Shown here: one piece after another, positions 49,345 to 58,419 of the stretch
How the letters are laid out: the number at the start of each line of letters is the position of its first letter
How positions within the stretch are numbered: position 1 is the stretch's first letter
Source: Glaciecola sp. XM2
Lineage (GTDB): Bacteria > Pseudomonadota > Gammaproteobacteria > Enterobacterales > Alteromonadaceae
Length of the DNA stretch: 64,000 bases
Assembly (NCBI RefSeq): GCF_018595715.1
Contig: NZ_JAHEOJ010000026.1
Location: 186,001-250,000, forward strand
Direction of reading: 5' to 3'
Made by a program: the position numbers and the translations under genes
Notes under the pieces: generated by a model
The model's input: the letters and a program-made list of their open reading frames with translations, nothing else
Database searches by the model: none
What the model was told of the DNA's origin: nothing

Positions 49345-49572
49345 CTCCCTACCCTCTTGTTTTTAAACATCTTTTTAATTTAACATCGTTTACGCGCGAT
49401 TGCTTTCGCATATAAATTTACAAAAAATGTGGCGAATCTGTGCCGAATCCGTGCCGAAAATGTGGCAAATCCGTCAGTCGGTTTCTTTCTAGCCATTTAT
49501 TTACAAGGCCTACAGCGAAAGTAGATTTGTTCACTATTTTACACGCGAATTTGATTTAAAAGCGCATTCTGT
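49345..49572. other. Element left-end sequence with tandem 11-13-bp motifs
   Basis: The 228 bases after the att copy are repeated, imperfectly, at 53504-53696. Within them four similar motifs lie head to tail at 49428-49473: TGTGGCGAATC, TGTGCCGAATCC, CGTGCCGAAAA and TGTGGCAAATCCG. Short direct repeats beside an att core resemble arm-type binding sites for a tyrosine recombinase; this role is inferred. Confidence 0.55.
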
Positions 49573-50137
49573 CGATATTTTACTTTTGTTAATAAAAAAT
49601 AATTTGCGCAAGTTATCAGTTGTAATTTTTCTCGATTGAATCTCCCCGCTTCTAAAAATTAAAACAATTGAAGCATCTTCAATTGACTGGCTAGTCCAAG
49701 CGGCAATTACGGTTATACGCACCCAAAAAGATGCGAGAATTAAGATTGAAATTTGTCTATTAGAATTAGGGCCTCAAAAGGCTCCTAAGAGGCAGAATGG
49801 TTCTCGTCATTTACGTTCGGCCAATCGCAGTTGTAAAGGACCAAATTATCGTGGTGTCAATGGCAGAAGATTCCGCGTTGCGTTAACACTTTCAACATAG
49901 TGAATCGCCACTGATACCTTAGACACTTCTCAGTTGTTCTTGATATCGGTTCTCGCAGTTTACTGGCGACAGCAAAATCTGGGAAGTCCAATGGGTGATC
50001 ATCTAAACTGACTATTTCAATCATATCGTACAAATTATTCCATTAAAAAAACCGGCTTTCTGTTACCTAACCTAGCACCGCGTCTGAAACGTTAACATAG
50101 CGCATCAGACACAGAATATTGTAACAAAGTAACGACA
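49573..50137. other. Region without a convincing gene
   Basis: An 86-codon frame free of stops (49640-49900, plus strand, no ATG) has a somewhat protein-like composition, rich in Arg and Asn at its end. A 62-codon frame lies opposite. I recognise neither; this may be a decayed gene at the edge of the island. Confidence 0.3.
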
Positions 50138-50167
50138 TAAAAATGCTGCCACAACATTGTGGCAGCA
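50138..50167 (-). terminator. Terminator of the large repeat lipoprotein gene
   Basis: On the minus strand TGCTGCCACA and TGTGGCAGCA form a stem with a short loop, followed by TTTTT. It lies 24 bases after the stop of the gene at 50191. Confidence 0.85.
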
Positions 50168-50190
50168 ACGCTTTTTATTAAACCAAGCGC

Positions 50191-53079
50191 TTACAATGGA
50201 TTATCAAGCGGGTTGGCAGTGCTTGACGTGAATATAAGCACGTACCCAGAATCATCAGCAAATGCGTCAGCCAGCGCATAGTAACCCATCGGACCTTCAA
50301 ATAAAAAATAGCTGTCAAAGAAATTGCTGGCTAGACCTGATATCAGTTCGGTCTGTAGTTGACCAGTTCCACCATTGTAGAGGCGCATAACACCAGCATC
50401 GGCTAACCCATAGGCTTCCTCTCTCAATGAAGCCACTAAAAATCTATTATTGTTCAATGCAGACAGTGCTGTAGCAAATCTTCCATCATTTAGCCCTGTT
50501 GTAATTGTTGTACCAACCTGCGCTCCATTTGCACCATTAAACACTATCGCACTTCCTGCATCGACTACGCCATCAACATCATCGCGTTCGCTTGCAACAA
50601 CGTAATTGCTATTTGATAACGCGATTAAACCGGTGCTGCTCAAATAGTCGTCTGACGTCTCACCCTCAAAGCGGCTTATTTCATTTCCAGTGCTACCATT
50701 AAATAAGATAATGCTGCCTGCGTTGCTTATGCCTGTGATATCGTCAGACTCACTAGCGACAACATAGTTGTCGTTTTCTAAGGCGATTATATTGGAGCCA
50801 ATGAAATCGTTCTCGTTATCGCCTGAAAAGCGAGCTACTTCGGTGCCATCTAGTCCGTTAATTAATACGACTAGCCCGGCATTTGATACGCCATTGATTT
50901 CTGCAGCGTTGGTAGATACTACAAAATTGTCGTTGTTAAGTAAGGTAATGCCACTAATGCCAAATCTTTGCCCTTGGGCACTTCCGCTTATCGCTTGTCC
51001 AATCATGGCGCCTGTATTGCCATTTCTTAATTCAACGCGACCACTGTCTAGTAAGCCATTGCTATTGTATTGGTAAGACTCGATGACAAAATTGCCATTT
51101 GATAGCGCGGTAACATTGTCGCCAAAATTATCTTCTGGATTGCTACCATAATAGTCGGTGCCAATTTGATCGGCCGTATTGCCGTTGATAACAAATACTC
51201 GCCCAATGTCGCTATTTTGCCCGTTACTTGAATCATACTTTGGACTAGCAACCACAATATTGTCGTTAGGTAGCACAACAACAGCGCCACTGCCTAATGA
51301 GTCATTGGCATTGTTACCCACAAAGGCTGAGCCTACTAAGCTGGCATCGTCACCCTTATAAATACTTAATTCTCCAGTATTCTCAATGAGTACGCCATTT
51401 TCATCGCGACGACTCATGTTTGGGCTACTTACTACAAAGTTTCCGTTTGATAACACATAAACACCGCCCGAGCCTAAAAGGTCATTTTGGCTAGACCCAA
51501 GAAGAGAATTACCAATTTGGGCGCCGGTATCGCCGTTTATTAATCTAATTTCACCGATACGGGCATCGCCTCCCTGAATACCAACAATTGTGGAGCTAAT
51601 AACAAAATTACTGGTAGCTGACTCAAGGGCATAAATACCGCTTGAGCTAATACTGTCAGTTGAACGATTTCCAATGATATCGCTACCGACTTGAGCACCT
51701 GTTTCACCATTTACTACTGTGACACTACCTGAACGCGTGCCGCCTGAATTACTGTCATTTGGTGAACTGATCACAAAGTTACCATTTGCTAATTCTGTTA
51801 TACCGCCAGAGCCAAGCTTATCGTCAACAGCATTTCCATAATGGCTTGAAATAACTTGCTGTGTCGCGCCATCATACAAATAGACTGCACCGGCATTTGT
51901 ATTACCGGTATCATCTTCAGGAGCAGTTACGACAATATTACCGTTTGACAAAAATAGTACTTCTCGTCCAAATTGATTACCCGTACTTTTATTTGGGTCT
52001 ATTAGTTCTCCAACAAGTATGTCTAATCCAATAATGTAGCTGTCTGAATCTGTTGCTGTTTGCTCGCCAGCGCTGTTTCCAGTCGATGTCGTCACCGTAA
52101 CTTCGATTGTTAAATCTTCATCGTTCTGTAAATCTGAGATTGGGACATCTATAGTAAATGTGCCAGTAACCACTGTTGTTTGAAAATCATTACCGTTAAC
52201 GCTCAAAATAACAGTGTCCCCATCGGCCACATCTCCACCCACTGTGCCGGTGATTGAAACTGGTTCACCTTCAGCAATCTCATCTGGGCTCAGTATGTCG
52301 TCATCGGTTACATTGTCATTAAGCGATATAGACGCTGTGATTGCTGGCTCGACTGTGTATGCTAGGCTGTCAGACGCTGTTTCTTCCCCTGCGCTATTGC
52401 CTGTTGATGTGGTCGCAGAAGCACTAACAGTGTTGTCTGAAGCAAGATCTGCGACGGGCACACTAATAGAAAAAGTGTTTGAATTTATACTACCCGTAAA
52501 ATCGTTGTTATTTACAGTAAGTGTTACCGTGTCTCCATCGTCAAGATCGCCGCCGGTCGTGCCAGTGATGTCTATATTTGCACCTGAGATAATTTCAAGC
52601 TGATCGATTATATTATCGGACGTGATACTGCCATCAAGAGCAAGAGTAGCGCTAATAGAAGCTTCTACAGTGTAACTATCTGACGCGCTTGCAGTTGCTT
52701 CTCCAGTATCAAAACCAGTAGACGTTGTAACGCTGGCCTCTAAGGTTGAATCATTATCTGCCTCTAAATCATTAACGGGTACATTAATAGAAAACGTGTT
52801 TGCACTGACTGCCCCTGTGAAGGTTTTACCATTAAGACTGATATTTACCGTATCACCATCGGCGACATCCCCGCCAGTAACTCCCGATATAGCAATATCA
52901 GAGCCCGTTTCGATTTCAAGTCGGCTAATAATATCATCTGCGGTGACATTTGCGTTTAACGTAATGCTTGCAGAGGCCACTGGTGATTCATCGCTGTCGC
53001 TACAGGCCGAGAGTAAAAACGCAGCACCTGATAAGATTATAATATTACGTAAATTCTGATACTTAATGTTTGTCTTCAT
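50191..53079 (-). CDS. Large surface lipoprotein with Ig-like and beta-propeller-type repeats
   Basis: 962 residues. Lipoprotein signal with L-L-S-A-C near residue 26 followed by Ser and Asp. Three Ig-like repeats of about 100 residues follow (roughly 35-350), each with 'TGGDVADGDTV'-type cores and 'ASVTTSTGNSAGE'-type ends. The rest (about 355-960) is some eleven repeats of 50-60 residues of the form '(L)GSGGVxxLxNGNFVVSSPN ... GxVxLxNGxTG', resembling FG-GAP or DUF5650-type repeats of adhesins. The composition is very acidic with almost no Cys. Likely a cell-surface binding or adhesion protein, partner unknown. A TTG seven codons upstream is a less likely start. It is the only gene of the first tRNA-Val element. 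Confidence 0.85.
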   Translation of the reverse strand: MKTNIKYQNLRNIIILSGAAFLLSACSDSDESPVASASITLNANVTADDIISRLEIETGSDIAISGVTGGDVADGDTVNISLNGKTFTGAVSANTFSINVPVNDLEADNDSTLEASVTTSTGFDTGEATASASDSYTVEASISATLALDGSITSDNIIDQLEIISGANIDITGTTGGDLDDGDTVTLTVNNNDFTGSINSNTFSISVPVADLASDNTVSASATTSTGNSAGEETASDSLAYTVEPAITASISLNDNVTDDDILSPDEIAEGEPVSITGTVGGDVADGDTVILSVNGNDFQTTVVTGTFTIDVPISDLQNDEDLTIEVTVTTSTGNSAGEQTATDSDSYIIGLDILVGELIDPNKSTGNQFGREVLFLSNGNIVVTAPEDDTGNTNAGAVYLYDGATQQVISSHYGNAVDDKLGSGGITELANGNFVISSPNDSNSGGTRSGSVTVVNGETGAQVGSDIIGNRSTDSISSSGIYALESATSNFVISSTIVGIQGGDARIGEIRLINGDTGAQIGNSLLGSSQNDLLGSGGVYVLSNGNFVVSSPNMSRRDENGVLIENTGELSIYKGDDASLVGSAFVGNNANDSLGSGAVVVLPNDNIVVASPKYDSSNGQNSDIGRVFVINGNTADQIGTDYYGSNPEDNFGDNVTALSNGNFVIESYQYNSNGLLDSGRVELRNGNTGAMIGQAISGSAQGQRFGISGITLLNNDNFVVSTNAAEINGVSNAGLVVLINGLDGTEVARFSGDNENDFIGSNIIALENDNYVVASESDDITGISNAGSIILFNGSTGNEISRFEGETSDDYLSSTGLIALSNSNYVVASERDDVDGVVDAGSAIVFNGANGAQVGTTITTGLNDGRFATALSALNNNRFLVASLREEAYGLADAGVMRLYNGGTGQLQTELISGLASNFFDSYFLFEGPMGYYALADAFADDSGYVLIFTSSTANPLDNPL

Positions 53080-53100
53080 AAATAGTCTTCTAGTTTTCAA

Positions 53101-53443
53101 GTTAGGATCGGCGCAAGGTTATACTTGCAAAATAGCTAGGTGATAAAATTTGCTACTTTAGTAGTAACACTTCTTAAGTAAAGTGGTTAGATAGCAATTT
53201 CATGTTCACTCAAACCATCGAGTGTTGTTTAATGAACCTACAAATTAAATAGGAAGTTTGATTTGAAAACATCGGATCGGAAAATGAATTAGCCTTGGTC
53301 TGCAGACTGATGCTTTTGATGCAGTGCCTACTTAAAACACTAAATCGCAAAAGCATAAATTACGCACCTTTATTTTTAAAAATGATGATAAAATAAACAG
53401 GTTGTTTATTTTTATGATGGCAGGTAATTAAAAAAATCAAGGT
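53101..53443. other. Non-coding, AT-rich gap
   Basis: 343 bases upstream of the lipoprotein gene and before the damaged att copy. It should hold the lipoprotein promoter on the minus strand; no clear consensus, gene or repeat was seen. Confidence 0.4.
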
Positions 53444-53696
53444 CTAACAAGGCGAGGAGCACTGGTTCAATCGCAACGTGACGAGCCACAGTAGCGCCCA
53501 CCACTCCCTACCATCTGGTTTTTAAACACCTTTTTAAGCTGACATCGTTTACGCTCTAATGCTTTCGCGTATAAATTTACAAAAAATGTGGCAAATCCGT
53601 AACTCGGTTTGTTTAGCCTTTTATTTAAAAGGCCTACAGCGTACATCGATTTGTAGGCTATTTCACAAGCGAATTTGATTAAAAAGCGCATTCTGT
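53444..53696. repeat. Damaged tRNA-Val 3' fragment plus element left-end repeat
   Basis: 53444-53503 matches the 3' part of tRNA-Val (CAAGGCGAGG, CACTGGTTCAA, CAGTAGCG, CCACCA) with point changes and about 15 inserted bases in the T-arm. 53504-53696 then follows the 228-bp sequence after the intact tRNA (CCACTCCCTACC through GCGCATTCTGT), lacking about 33 bases so that only one TGTGGCAAATCCG motif (53587-53599) remains. This marks the junction of two stacked elements. Confidence 0.8.
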
Positions 53697-54273
53697 TACT
53701 TACCACGACTTCTCTTACACCACTGGGCTCTCCATCAACGGAAGTGCCGCGCAGAATGGCAATGAAATTAGTCTTACTCCTGCAGCAACATCTCAAGGTG
53801 GGGCTTTCTTTACTACCAATTCAGTTAATTTGTTAAATGATTCATCATTTGCAGCCATATTTTCATTTCGTATAGGCAATAATGGTGGAGGCAGTGACGC
53901 CGATGGCAGCGGTGAGGACGGACTCGCTTTTGTAGTGCAAACGAATAGCAACAATGTTGGAGCCGAAGGTGGTGGTCTGGGGTATCAAGGGATTAACAAC
54001 TCTGTGGCAGTTGAATTTGATACCTATAATAATGGCTCTACAGCCACTAGTGGCAATGTAAATGTAGCAACGCGCTTTAACAACGGTGCCATCTGGGATG
54101 TTACGGTTTCTTATAACGGTATAACAGATCTACTCAATGTCACTTGGTCATCTGCAACAACGGACCCTGTAGGTGGTTCAATAACGCAAAACGTGGATTT
54201 AGCAACCATATTAGGGTCATCTAATGCATTCATGGACGATATCAATCCATTAACCCTTGCCGCCATGCCATAA
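53697..54273 (+). pseudogene. L-type lectin-domain protein, truncated at both ends
   Basis: The frame is open from 53683 without a usable start and reads 'YHDFSYTTGLSINGSA', 'GEDGLAFVVQ', 'GLGYQGINNSVAVEFDTYNN' and 'WDVTVSYNG', the core of a bacterial legume-lectin-like domain (carbohydrate binding, metal site residues E-F-D-T-Y-N). The signal peptide is missing because the element repeat ends at 53696. At the other end the lectin sequence stops at 'SSNAF' and the last residues come from DNA overlapping the opposite response-regulator gene. It is therefore a fragment between two junctions. Confidence 0.8.
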
Positions 54274-54880
54274 TTGCTGCTTGAGTCCTATCTCGCAGCT
54301 GCAGCTTACTTAATATGCTACTCACGTGGCTTCTTACCGTTTTTATGCTAATAAAGAGTTGCTCACCTATTTCAGCATTACTTAGGCCCTGAGCCACTAA
54401 TTTCAAAATAGCTTGCTCGCGCTCAGTCAAAGAAAATAGCGGATTCTGCTTAGTATTGATATGCTGTTTGAGAAGCTGCTTAGCCACTATTGGAGATAGC
54501 ACAGCTTGTTTTTTAGCTGCCTTCACAATAGCGTTAAGCAATTCAGTTGGATCTACATCCTTTACTAAATACGACAGTGCACCTGCCGCAAAAGCCGGGA
54601 AAATGCAGTCATCTTGATGGTAAGACGTTAATATGATCACCTCTGTATTAGGAAGCGCGTGCTTTATTTCCTCTGTTGCCTCAATGCCACTGTGTTTATC
54701 TTCAAGTTGTAAGTCCATTAATATAACGTCCGGCTTATACTTTTCTGCCTGTTGTATAGCTGTTCGAGCAGAGTTAGCCTCGGCGATTACTTCAATATTT
54801 TGTTGAGCGTTTAAAAAGCTTACTATGCCTTGTCGCACAACAGGGTGGTCATCGACTGTCATTAAGCGAATAGTTTTCAT
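54242..54880 (-). CDS. NarL/LuxR-type response regulator
   Basis: 212 residues. Receiver domain with the phospho-acceptor in 'VILMDLQLEDKHSG' near residue 56 and a Lys in 'LVKDVDPTEL'; a LuxR helix-turn-helix follows (about 147-205, 'LTEREQAILKLVAQGLSN'). It overlaps the kinase gene by four bases. The probable target is the divergent ABC transporter operon at 56478. Confidence 0.93.
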   Translation of the reverse strand: MKTIRLMTVDDHPVVRQGIVSFLNAQQNIEVIAEANSARTAIQQAEKYKPDVILMDLQLEDKHSGIEATEEIKHALPNTEVIILTSYHQDDCIFPAFAAGALSYLVKDVDPTELLNAIVKAAKKQAVLSPIVAKQLLKQHINTKQNPLFSLTEREQAILKLVAQGLSNAEIGEQLFISIKTVRSHVSSILSKLQLRDRTQAAIMAWRQGLMD

Positions 54881-56319
54881 AACACATCCTTAGCTATGGG
54901 CAGTTCAATTTTTGTTACAACGCCCACACCTTTTTTAATACTGATACTGAAGATTCCTGCATACTCTTCGACACTTGATTTGAGCAATGTCAAGCCCTGA
55001 CCCAATTCAATTTTGTGTGCAACAGAGCCATTGTCAGCTACTTGAAAATGTATCATTTTATCTGTGGACCATAATCCAAACATTACTCTTGATGCATCAC
55101 TATGTTTTCTAATGTTTTGCAACAACTCTACTAACGCTCTACAGCAGAGGCTTCTTACAGCTTGCGGTAACTCAATATCAAGCTCTATATCTACATTTAG
55201 CTGCACATCGTTTTCTTGCTGCCAAGTATCAGTGATTTTTATTACTTCATCATTCAGCGAATTGTTTGACGCAGACTGATGTAATGCTGAAATTAGGCGA
55301 TTAATTTGTTCAAAAGCGACTTTATTTTGAGTGGAAATATCATTAAGTAATGTTTTAGCTTGCTCTGGATCTGAGTCTAATAATTGTTTACAAGTTGCTA
55401 AGGTTAAATTGTTGGCAAATAACTGCTGTTTAACGGTGTCATGCAACTCAACGGCCAGCATATTGCGCTGCCGCAGCGTTTGTAATTGATTATTCGTTTC
55501 AATGTTTTGAGCCAGCCTCTCTGCCATATTATTTAGTCTCTCAAAACTAACTCCGAGTTCGTCTTTGCTAACTATCTGAATTCTGTGATGAAGTTCGCCT
55601 ACAGACCAAAAAGCAATGGTCTTATACAAGTGATCAAGTCGATATTTTAATTGCCTACTCGCAAGAAATATAATGCAAAACCCACACGGCAGCACGACGG
55701 CTAATGGCACTAAAGCTTTTACAAATATTTCATAAAAATTCAACTCGTTAATTTTGGATACTATGCCTGACCTGAATTGGTTGGTAGGCCAGTTTATATC
55801 TAATATTGTGATCGCTATGGTTCCTTGTTCGCTGTTTTTTAAGCCTTGAATATACAAATAATTATTTTGATACTTTTCTAAACCTGAGTTATACCGCCCC
55901 ATTAATTTGTCACTTAAGTCATCCCGCGAGGGAATTGGAATTTGACCACCAATGTCACCTTCCGCGAATTTAAAACTCCCAACTTGAGCCAATACACGCG
56001 ACTCCAAAGAGATGAGTGCAACGCCATTTAAGACTATTTCAAATTCTTGGCCCTTGTAAAAAAATGTTGAGCTAGTTAGCGCTATTGACTCCTCTAACTG
56101 TTGCTGCAACTGCCCCCTACTTCCACTGGCAGCAATAATATTTTTTAATACAGGATTAATTGTACTAAACCAAGTTATTAATTCATTATTAGGCTGTCGT
56201 TTTTGGGCATTGAATACCGAAGTACTTACCATAAACATAATCGATAGTAGATACGTGACCGCTATAAGTGCCAGTGTGAGTTTGAATGTTAACGATTGAT
56301 AAAATTTACCTGATTTCAT
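54877..56319 (-). CDS. NarX/DesK-type sensor histidine kinase
   Basis: 480 residues: transmembrane helix at about 10-35, a periplasmic domain of about 150 residues without a recognised fold, a second helix at about 195-220, HAMP-like linker, a HisKA_3 box with the phospho-acceptor in 'MLAVELHDTVKQQLF' near residue 295, and an HATPase_c domain ('LCCRALVELLQNIRKHS', Gly-rich 'LGQGLTLLKSSVEEY'). Partner of the overlapping NarL-type regulator. Ligand unknown; the position opposite an ABC exporter suggests sensing of an antimicrobial or envelope stress. Confidence 0.92.
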   Translation of the reverse strand: MKSGKFYQSLTFKLTLALIAVTYLLSIMFMVSTSVFNAQKRQPNNELITWFSTINPVLKNIIAASGSRGQLQQQLEESIALTSSTFFYKGQEFEIVLNGVALISLESRVLAQVGSFKFAEGDIGGQIPIPSRDDLSDKLMGRYNSGLEKYQNNYLYIQGLKNSEQGTIAITILDINWPTNQFRSGIVSKINELNFYEIFVKALVPLAVVLPCGFCIIFLASRQLKYRLDHLYKTIAFWSVGELHHRIQIVSKDELGVSFERLNNMAERLAQNIETNNQLQTLRQRNMLAVELHDTVKQQLFANNLTLATCKQLLDSDPEQAKTLLNDISTQNKVAFEQINRLISALHQSASNNSLNDEVIKITDTWQQENDVQLNVDIELDIELPQAVRSLCCRALVELLQNIRKHSDASRVMFGLWSTDKMIHFQVADNGSVAHKIELGQGLTLLKSSVEEYAGIFSISIKKGVGVVTKIELPIAKDVL

Positions 56320-56378
56320 AACGCAAAATTTACTTTTGGATTTCCAATAGTTTACCTCATCAATAATGACGTTCCATC

Positions 56379-56424
56379 GGTCTTGAGACCAATGCGAAAA
56401 ACATCCTGCAAACCGATGTTTTTC
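56379..56424. promoter_or_regulatory. Two dyads in the divergent kinase / ABC promoter region
   Basis: GGTCT-TG-AGACC (56379-56390) is followed six bases later by GAAAAACATC (56396-56405) and GATGTTTTTC (56415-56424), a perfect 10-bp inverted repeat with a nine-base spacer. They lie between the two divergent transcription units, where a response-regulator site would be expected. The assignment as an operator is inferred. Confidence 0.5.
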
Positions 56425-56477
56425 AACGCGCTTTAATGTTTACTAAGATCAAAAGTTAGCAGAAAAAGAAAGTTCTT

Positions 56478-57413
56478 GTGAGCATTATTGAATTTAGTAA
56501 AGTGACAAAAACATTTGGGCAGCATAAAGTTTTAAACGAGGCTAGTTTCACTGTTCCGTATGGCAGTGTTTTTGGTTTTTTAGGGAACAATGGCGCAGGA
56601 AAGTCAACCACAGTGCGTTTGATGCTTGGTTTGCTCAAGCCATCCGACGGTGAAATTCGCTTATTTAGTCATCCTTCAACCATCGCATTACCAAAGTGCC
56701 TTAACAATATTGGCTGTATCATTGATGCGCCGGCCTTATATCAGCATTTAACCGCCAATGAATACTTATCGCTTACCCAAAGAATGAAAAACATACCTAA
56801 AAACGATATTGATCGTGTTCTCAATATTGTAGAGATGTTGCCGCATAAAAATGGCGTAATATCCGAGTTTTCTCTAGGTATGAAACAACGGCTAGCCATA
56901 GCCAATGCTTTGTTAGGTGCGCCAGATTTATTAGTTCTTGATGAGCCTACTAACGGCTTAGATCCTCAAGGCATGGTTGATATTCGCGAATTATTAAGGT
57001 CCCTGCCTAAAAAAACTGGCAGCACAATATTCGTATCCAGTCATTTATTAAGTGAAGTAGAAAGAATCGTCAGCCACGTAGCTATCATTAATCGTGGAGA
57101 AGTTGTATTGCAAGATACCTTAAAGAATTTAGTAAGCGCAGAAGGAAAACTCACCGTTTCCTGCGAACAGCTATCAAACGCTAAAACTTTATTATCAGCT
57201 GCAGACTTTCAGTGCTCAACTAACCTGTCCGGAGAGCTTATTATAGGAGGAATTTCAAAGACTCAGTGTTCGCAAATTCATCATTTATTATCCAAACATC
57301 GAATTGACTTTTGGCAGTCAACTTTCGACCAGCTATCGTTGGAAGAGACCTTTATGAAAATATGCAATAAACAAGAAAATGTTAAATCATTCGACAGGAA
57401 GCGCGTCGCATGA
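56478..57413 (+). CDS. ABC transporter ATP-binding protein (BcrA/LanF-like)
   Basis: 311 residues. Walker A 'GNNGAGKSTT' near residue 37, signature 'FSLGMKQRLAIANALLG' near residue 133 and Walker B 'LLVLDEPTNGLDPQG' near 155. The family exports or confers immunity to bacitracin, lantibiotics and similar peptides. The start is GTG with a purine-rich AAGAAAG upstream. It overlaps the permease by four bases and is divergent from the two-component system. Confidence 0.92.
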   Translation: MSIIEFSKVTKTFGQHKVLNEASFTVPYGSVFGFLGNNGAGKSTTVRLMLGLLKPSDGEIRLFSHPSTIALPKCLNNIGCIIDAPALYQHLTANEYLSLTQRMKNIPKNDIDRVLNIVEMLPHKNGVISEFSLGMKQRLAIANALLGAPDLLVLDEPTNGLDPQGMVDIRELLRSLPKKTGSTIFVSSHLLSEVERIVSHVAIINRGEVVLQDTLKNLVSAEGKLTVSCEQLSNAKTLLSAADFQCSTNLSGELIIGGISKTQCSQIHHLLSKHRIDFWQSTFDQLSLEETFMKICNKQENVKSFDRKRVA

Positions 57414-58156
57414 TCAGTCAATTTATCAATTTAATTGCAATAGAATTCACTAAATTAAAACGCTCACAGGCTTTATTAATGACTCTATTGTGTCCACTGA
57501 GTGTGGTTGGATTACAGTTTCTAATGGTTGTAGAAGGCGGTGGAAAGTTTGTCTCTGACAAAGGGTGGGATACCTATTGGTATGGTGCTATGTCATTGTG
57601 GTACATGCTAATGTTCCCACTTTATGTAGCGCTCATCACTTCCCTGGTAAATGGGATTGAACATAAGCAAGATGGCTGGCGATTTATGGCTACTCTTCCC
57701 ATCAAACAATGGCAAGTTTTTGTTGTAAAGGGCTTAGTTAGTTGGCTCTTTGTATTTATTGCAAGTGTGTTGATGTATTTGTTTACTAGTGCAAGTATTG
57801 TTTTGATGATGCTTATAGGTTATGACGCAGAAGTATCATTTACTTCACCATTCCTTTTGCACTTAACTAAAGCGATGGTTGCGGCCTTGCCTATAATCAC
57901 GTTGGGGCATGTAATCAGTTGGCGCATTAAAAACATTATTCTTCCTTTAGCTCTTGGCGTTATTATGACAATTATAGCAAGTACGGTTGCTCGTTCTAAA
58001 TATTGGGTATACGACCCTTGGACATACCATATAGCGGCAACTCTGAATCCAAGAGAAGAATTGAATTTTCAAGCTATCGCCTTGGGTGCTGTTTTAGGGT
58101 TAAGTATATTTGTTTTAAGTGCGTGGTTACTTAATAAAAGAGAAGTCTTTAGCTAA
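57410..58156 (+). CDS. ABC-2 type permease
   Basis: 248 residues with six hydrophobic segments, about at 20-40, 58-80, 103-130, 143-165, 170-190 and 220-240. The LanE/BcrB-like layout and four-base overlap with the ATPase gene indicate a two-component exporter. Substrate unknown. It is the last gene before the right-hand att copy. Confidence 0.88.
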   Translation: MISQFINLIAIEFTKLKRSQALLMTLLCPLSVVGLQFLMVVEGGGKFVSDKGWDTYWYGAMSLWYMLMFPLYVALITSLVNGIEHKQDGWRFMATLPIKQWQVFVVKGLVSWLFVFIASVLMYLFTSASIVLMMLIGYDAEVSFTSPFLLHLTKAMVAALPIITLGHVISWRIKNIILPLALGVIMTIIASTVARSKYWVYDPWTYHIAATLNPREELNFQAIALGAVLGLSIFVLSAWLLNKREVFS

Positions 58157-58419
58157 CGCTTGTGATATTAACGAAATAGTTACTAAATCTATTATTCATG
58201 TTTCGTTAGATATAGCCATTATCAATCTAAATAAGTGGCCCACTAACCGCCCGTTGAATAACATGTTTAGCATTTGCACGAACTCGTTGTGGCCTCGTAA
58301 ATTTATAACCGTTATGAATCAACTGACATGTAGTGGCTCTCTACTAATTTGTTATTTGTATCGAAATCTAACTAAGACCAGTGTGATTACATGACACGAT
58401 GTGATGATTGAAGTCTGTT
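58157..58419. other. Gap between the ABC permease and the right att copy
   Basis: 263 bases with no gene I can support; the only open frame overlaps the permease end and is not protein-like. No terminator hairpin was recognised. Confidence 0.4.

Noticed and set aside
49063-49366. Small frames spanning the tRNA-Val copies, seemingly repeated peptides
   Set aside because: They are translations of tRNA genes, not proteins; the repetition comes from the tRNA array. Not a CRISPR either: the units are 76-base tRNAs with 27-base spacers that fold as tRNAs.
58119-58394. 91-codon frame after the ABC permease
   Set aside because: Begins inside the permease gene in another frame, has no ribosome site and is not protein-like.
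49345-58419. An integrase gene inside the tRNA-Val island
   Set aside because: None of the open frames shows the R-H-R-Y pattern of tyrosine recombinases or a serine recombinase domain.
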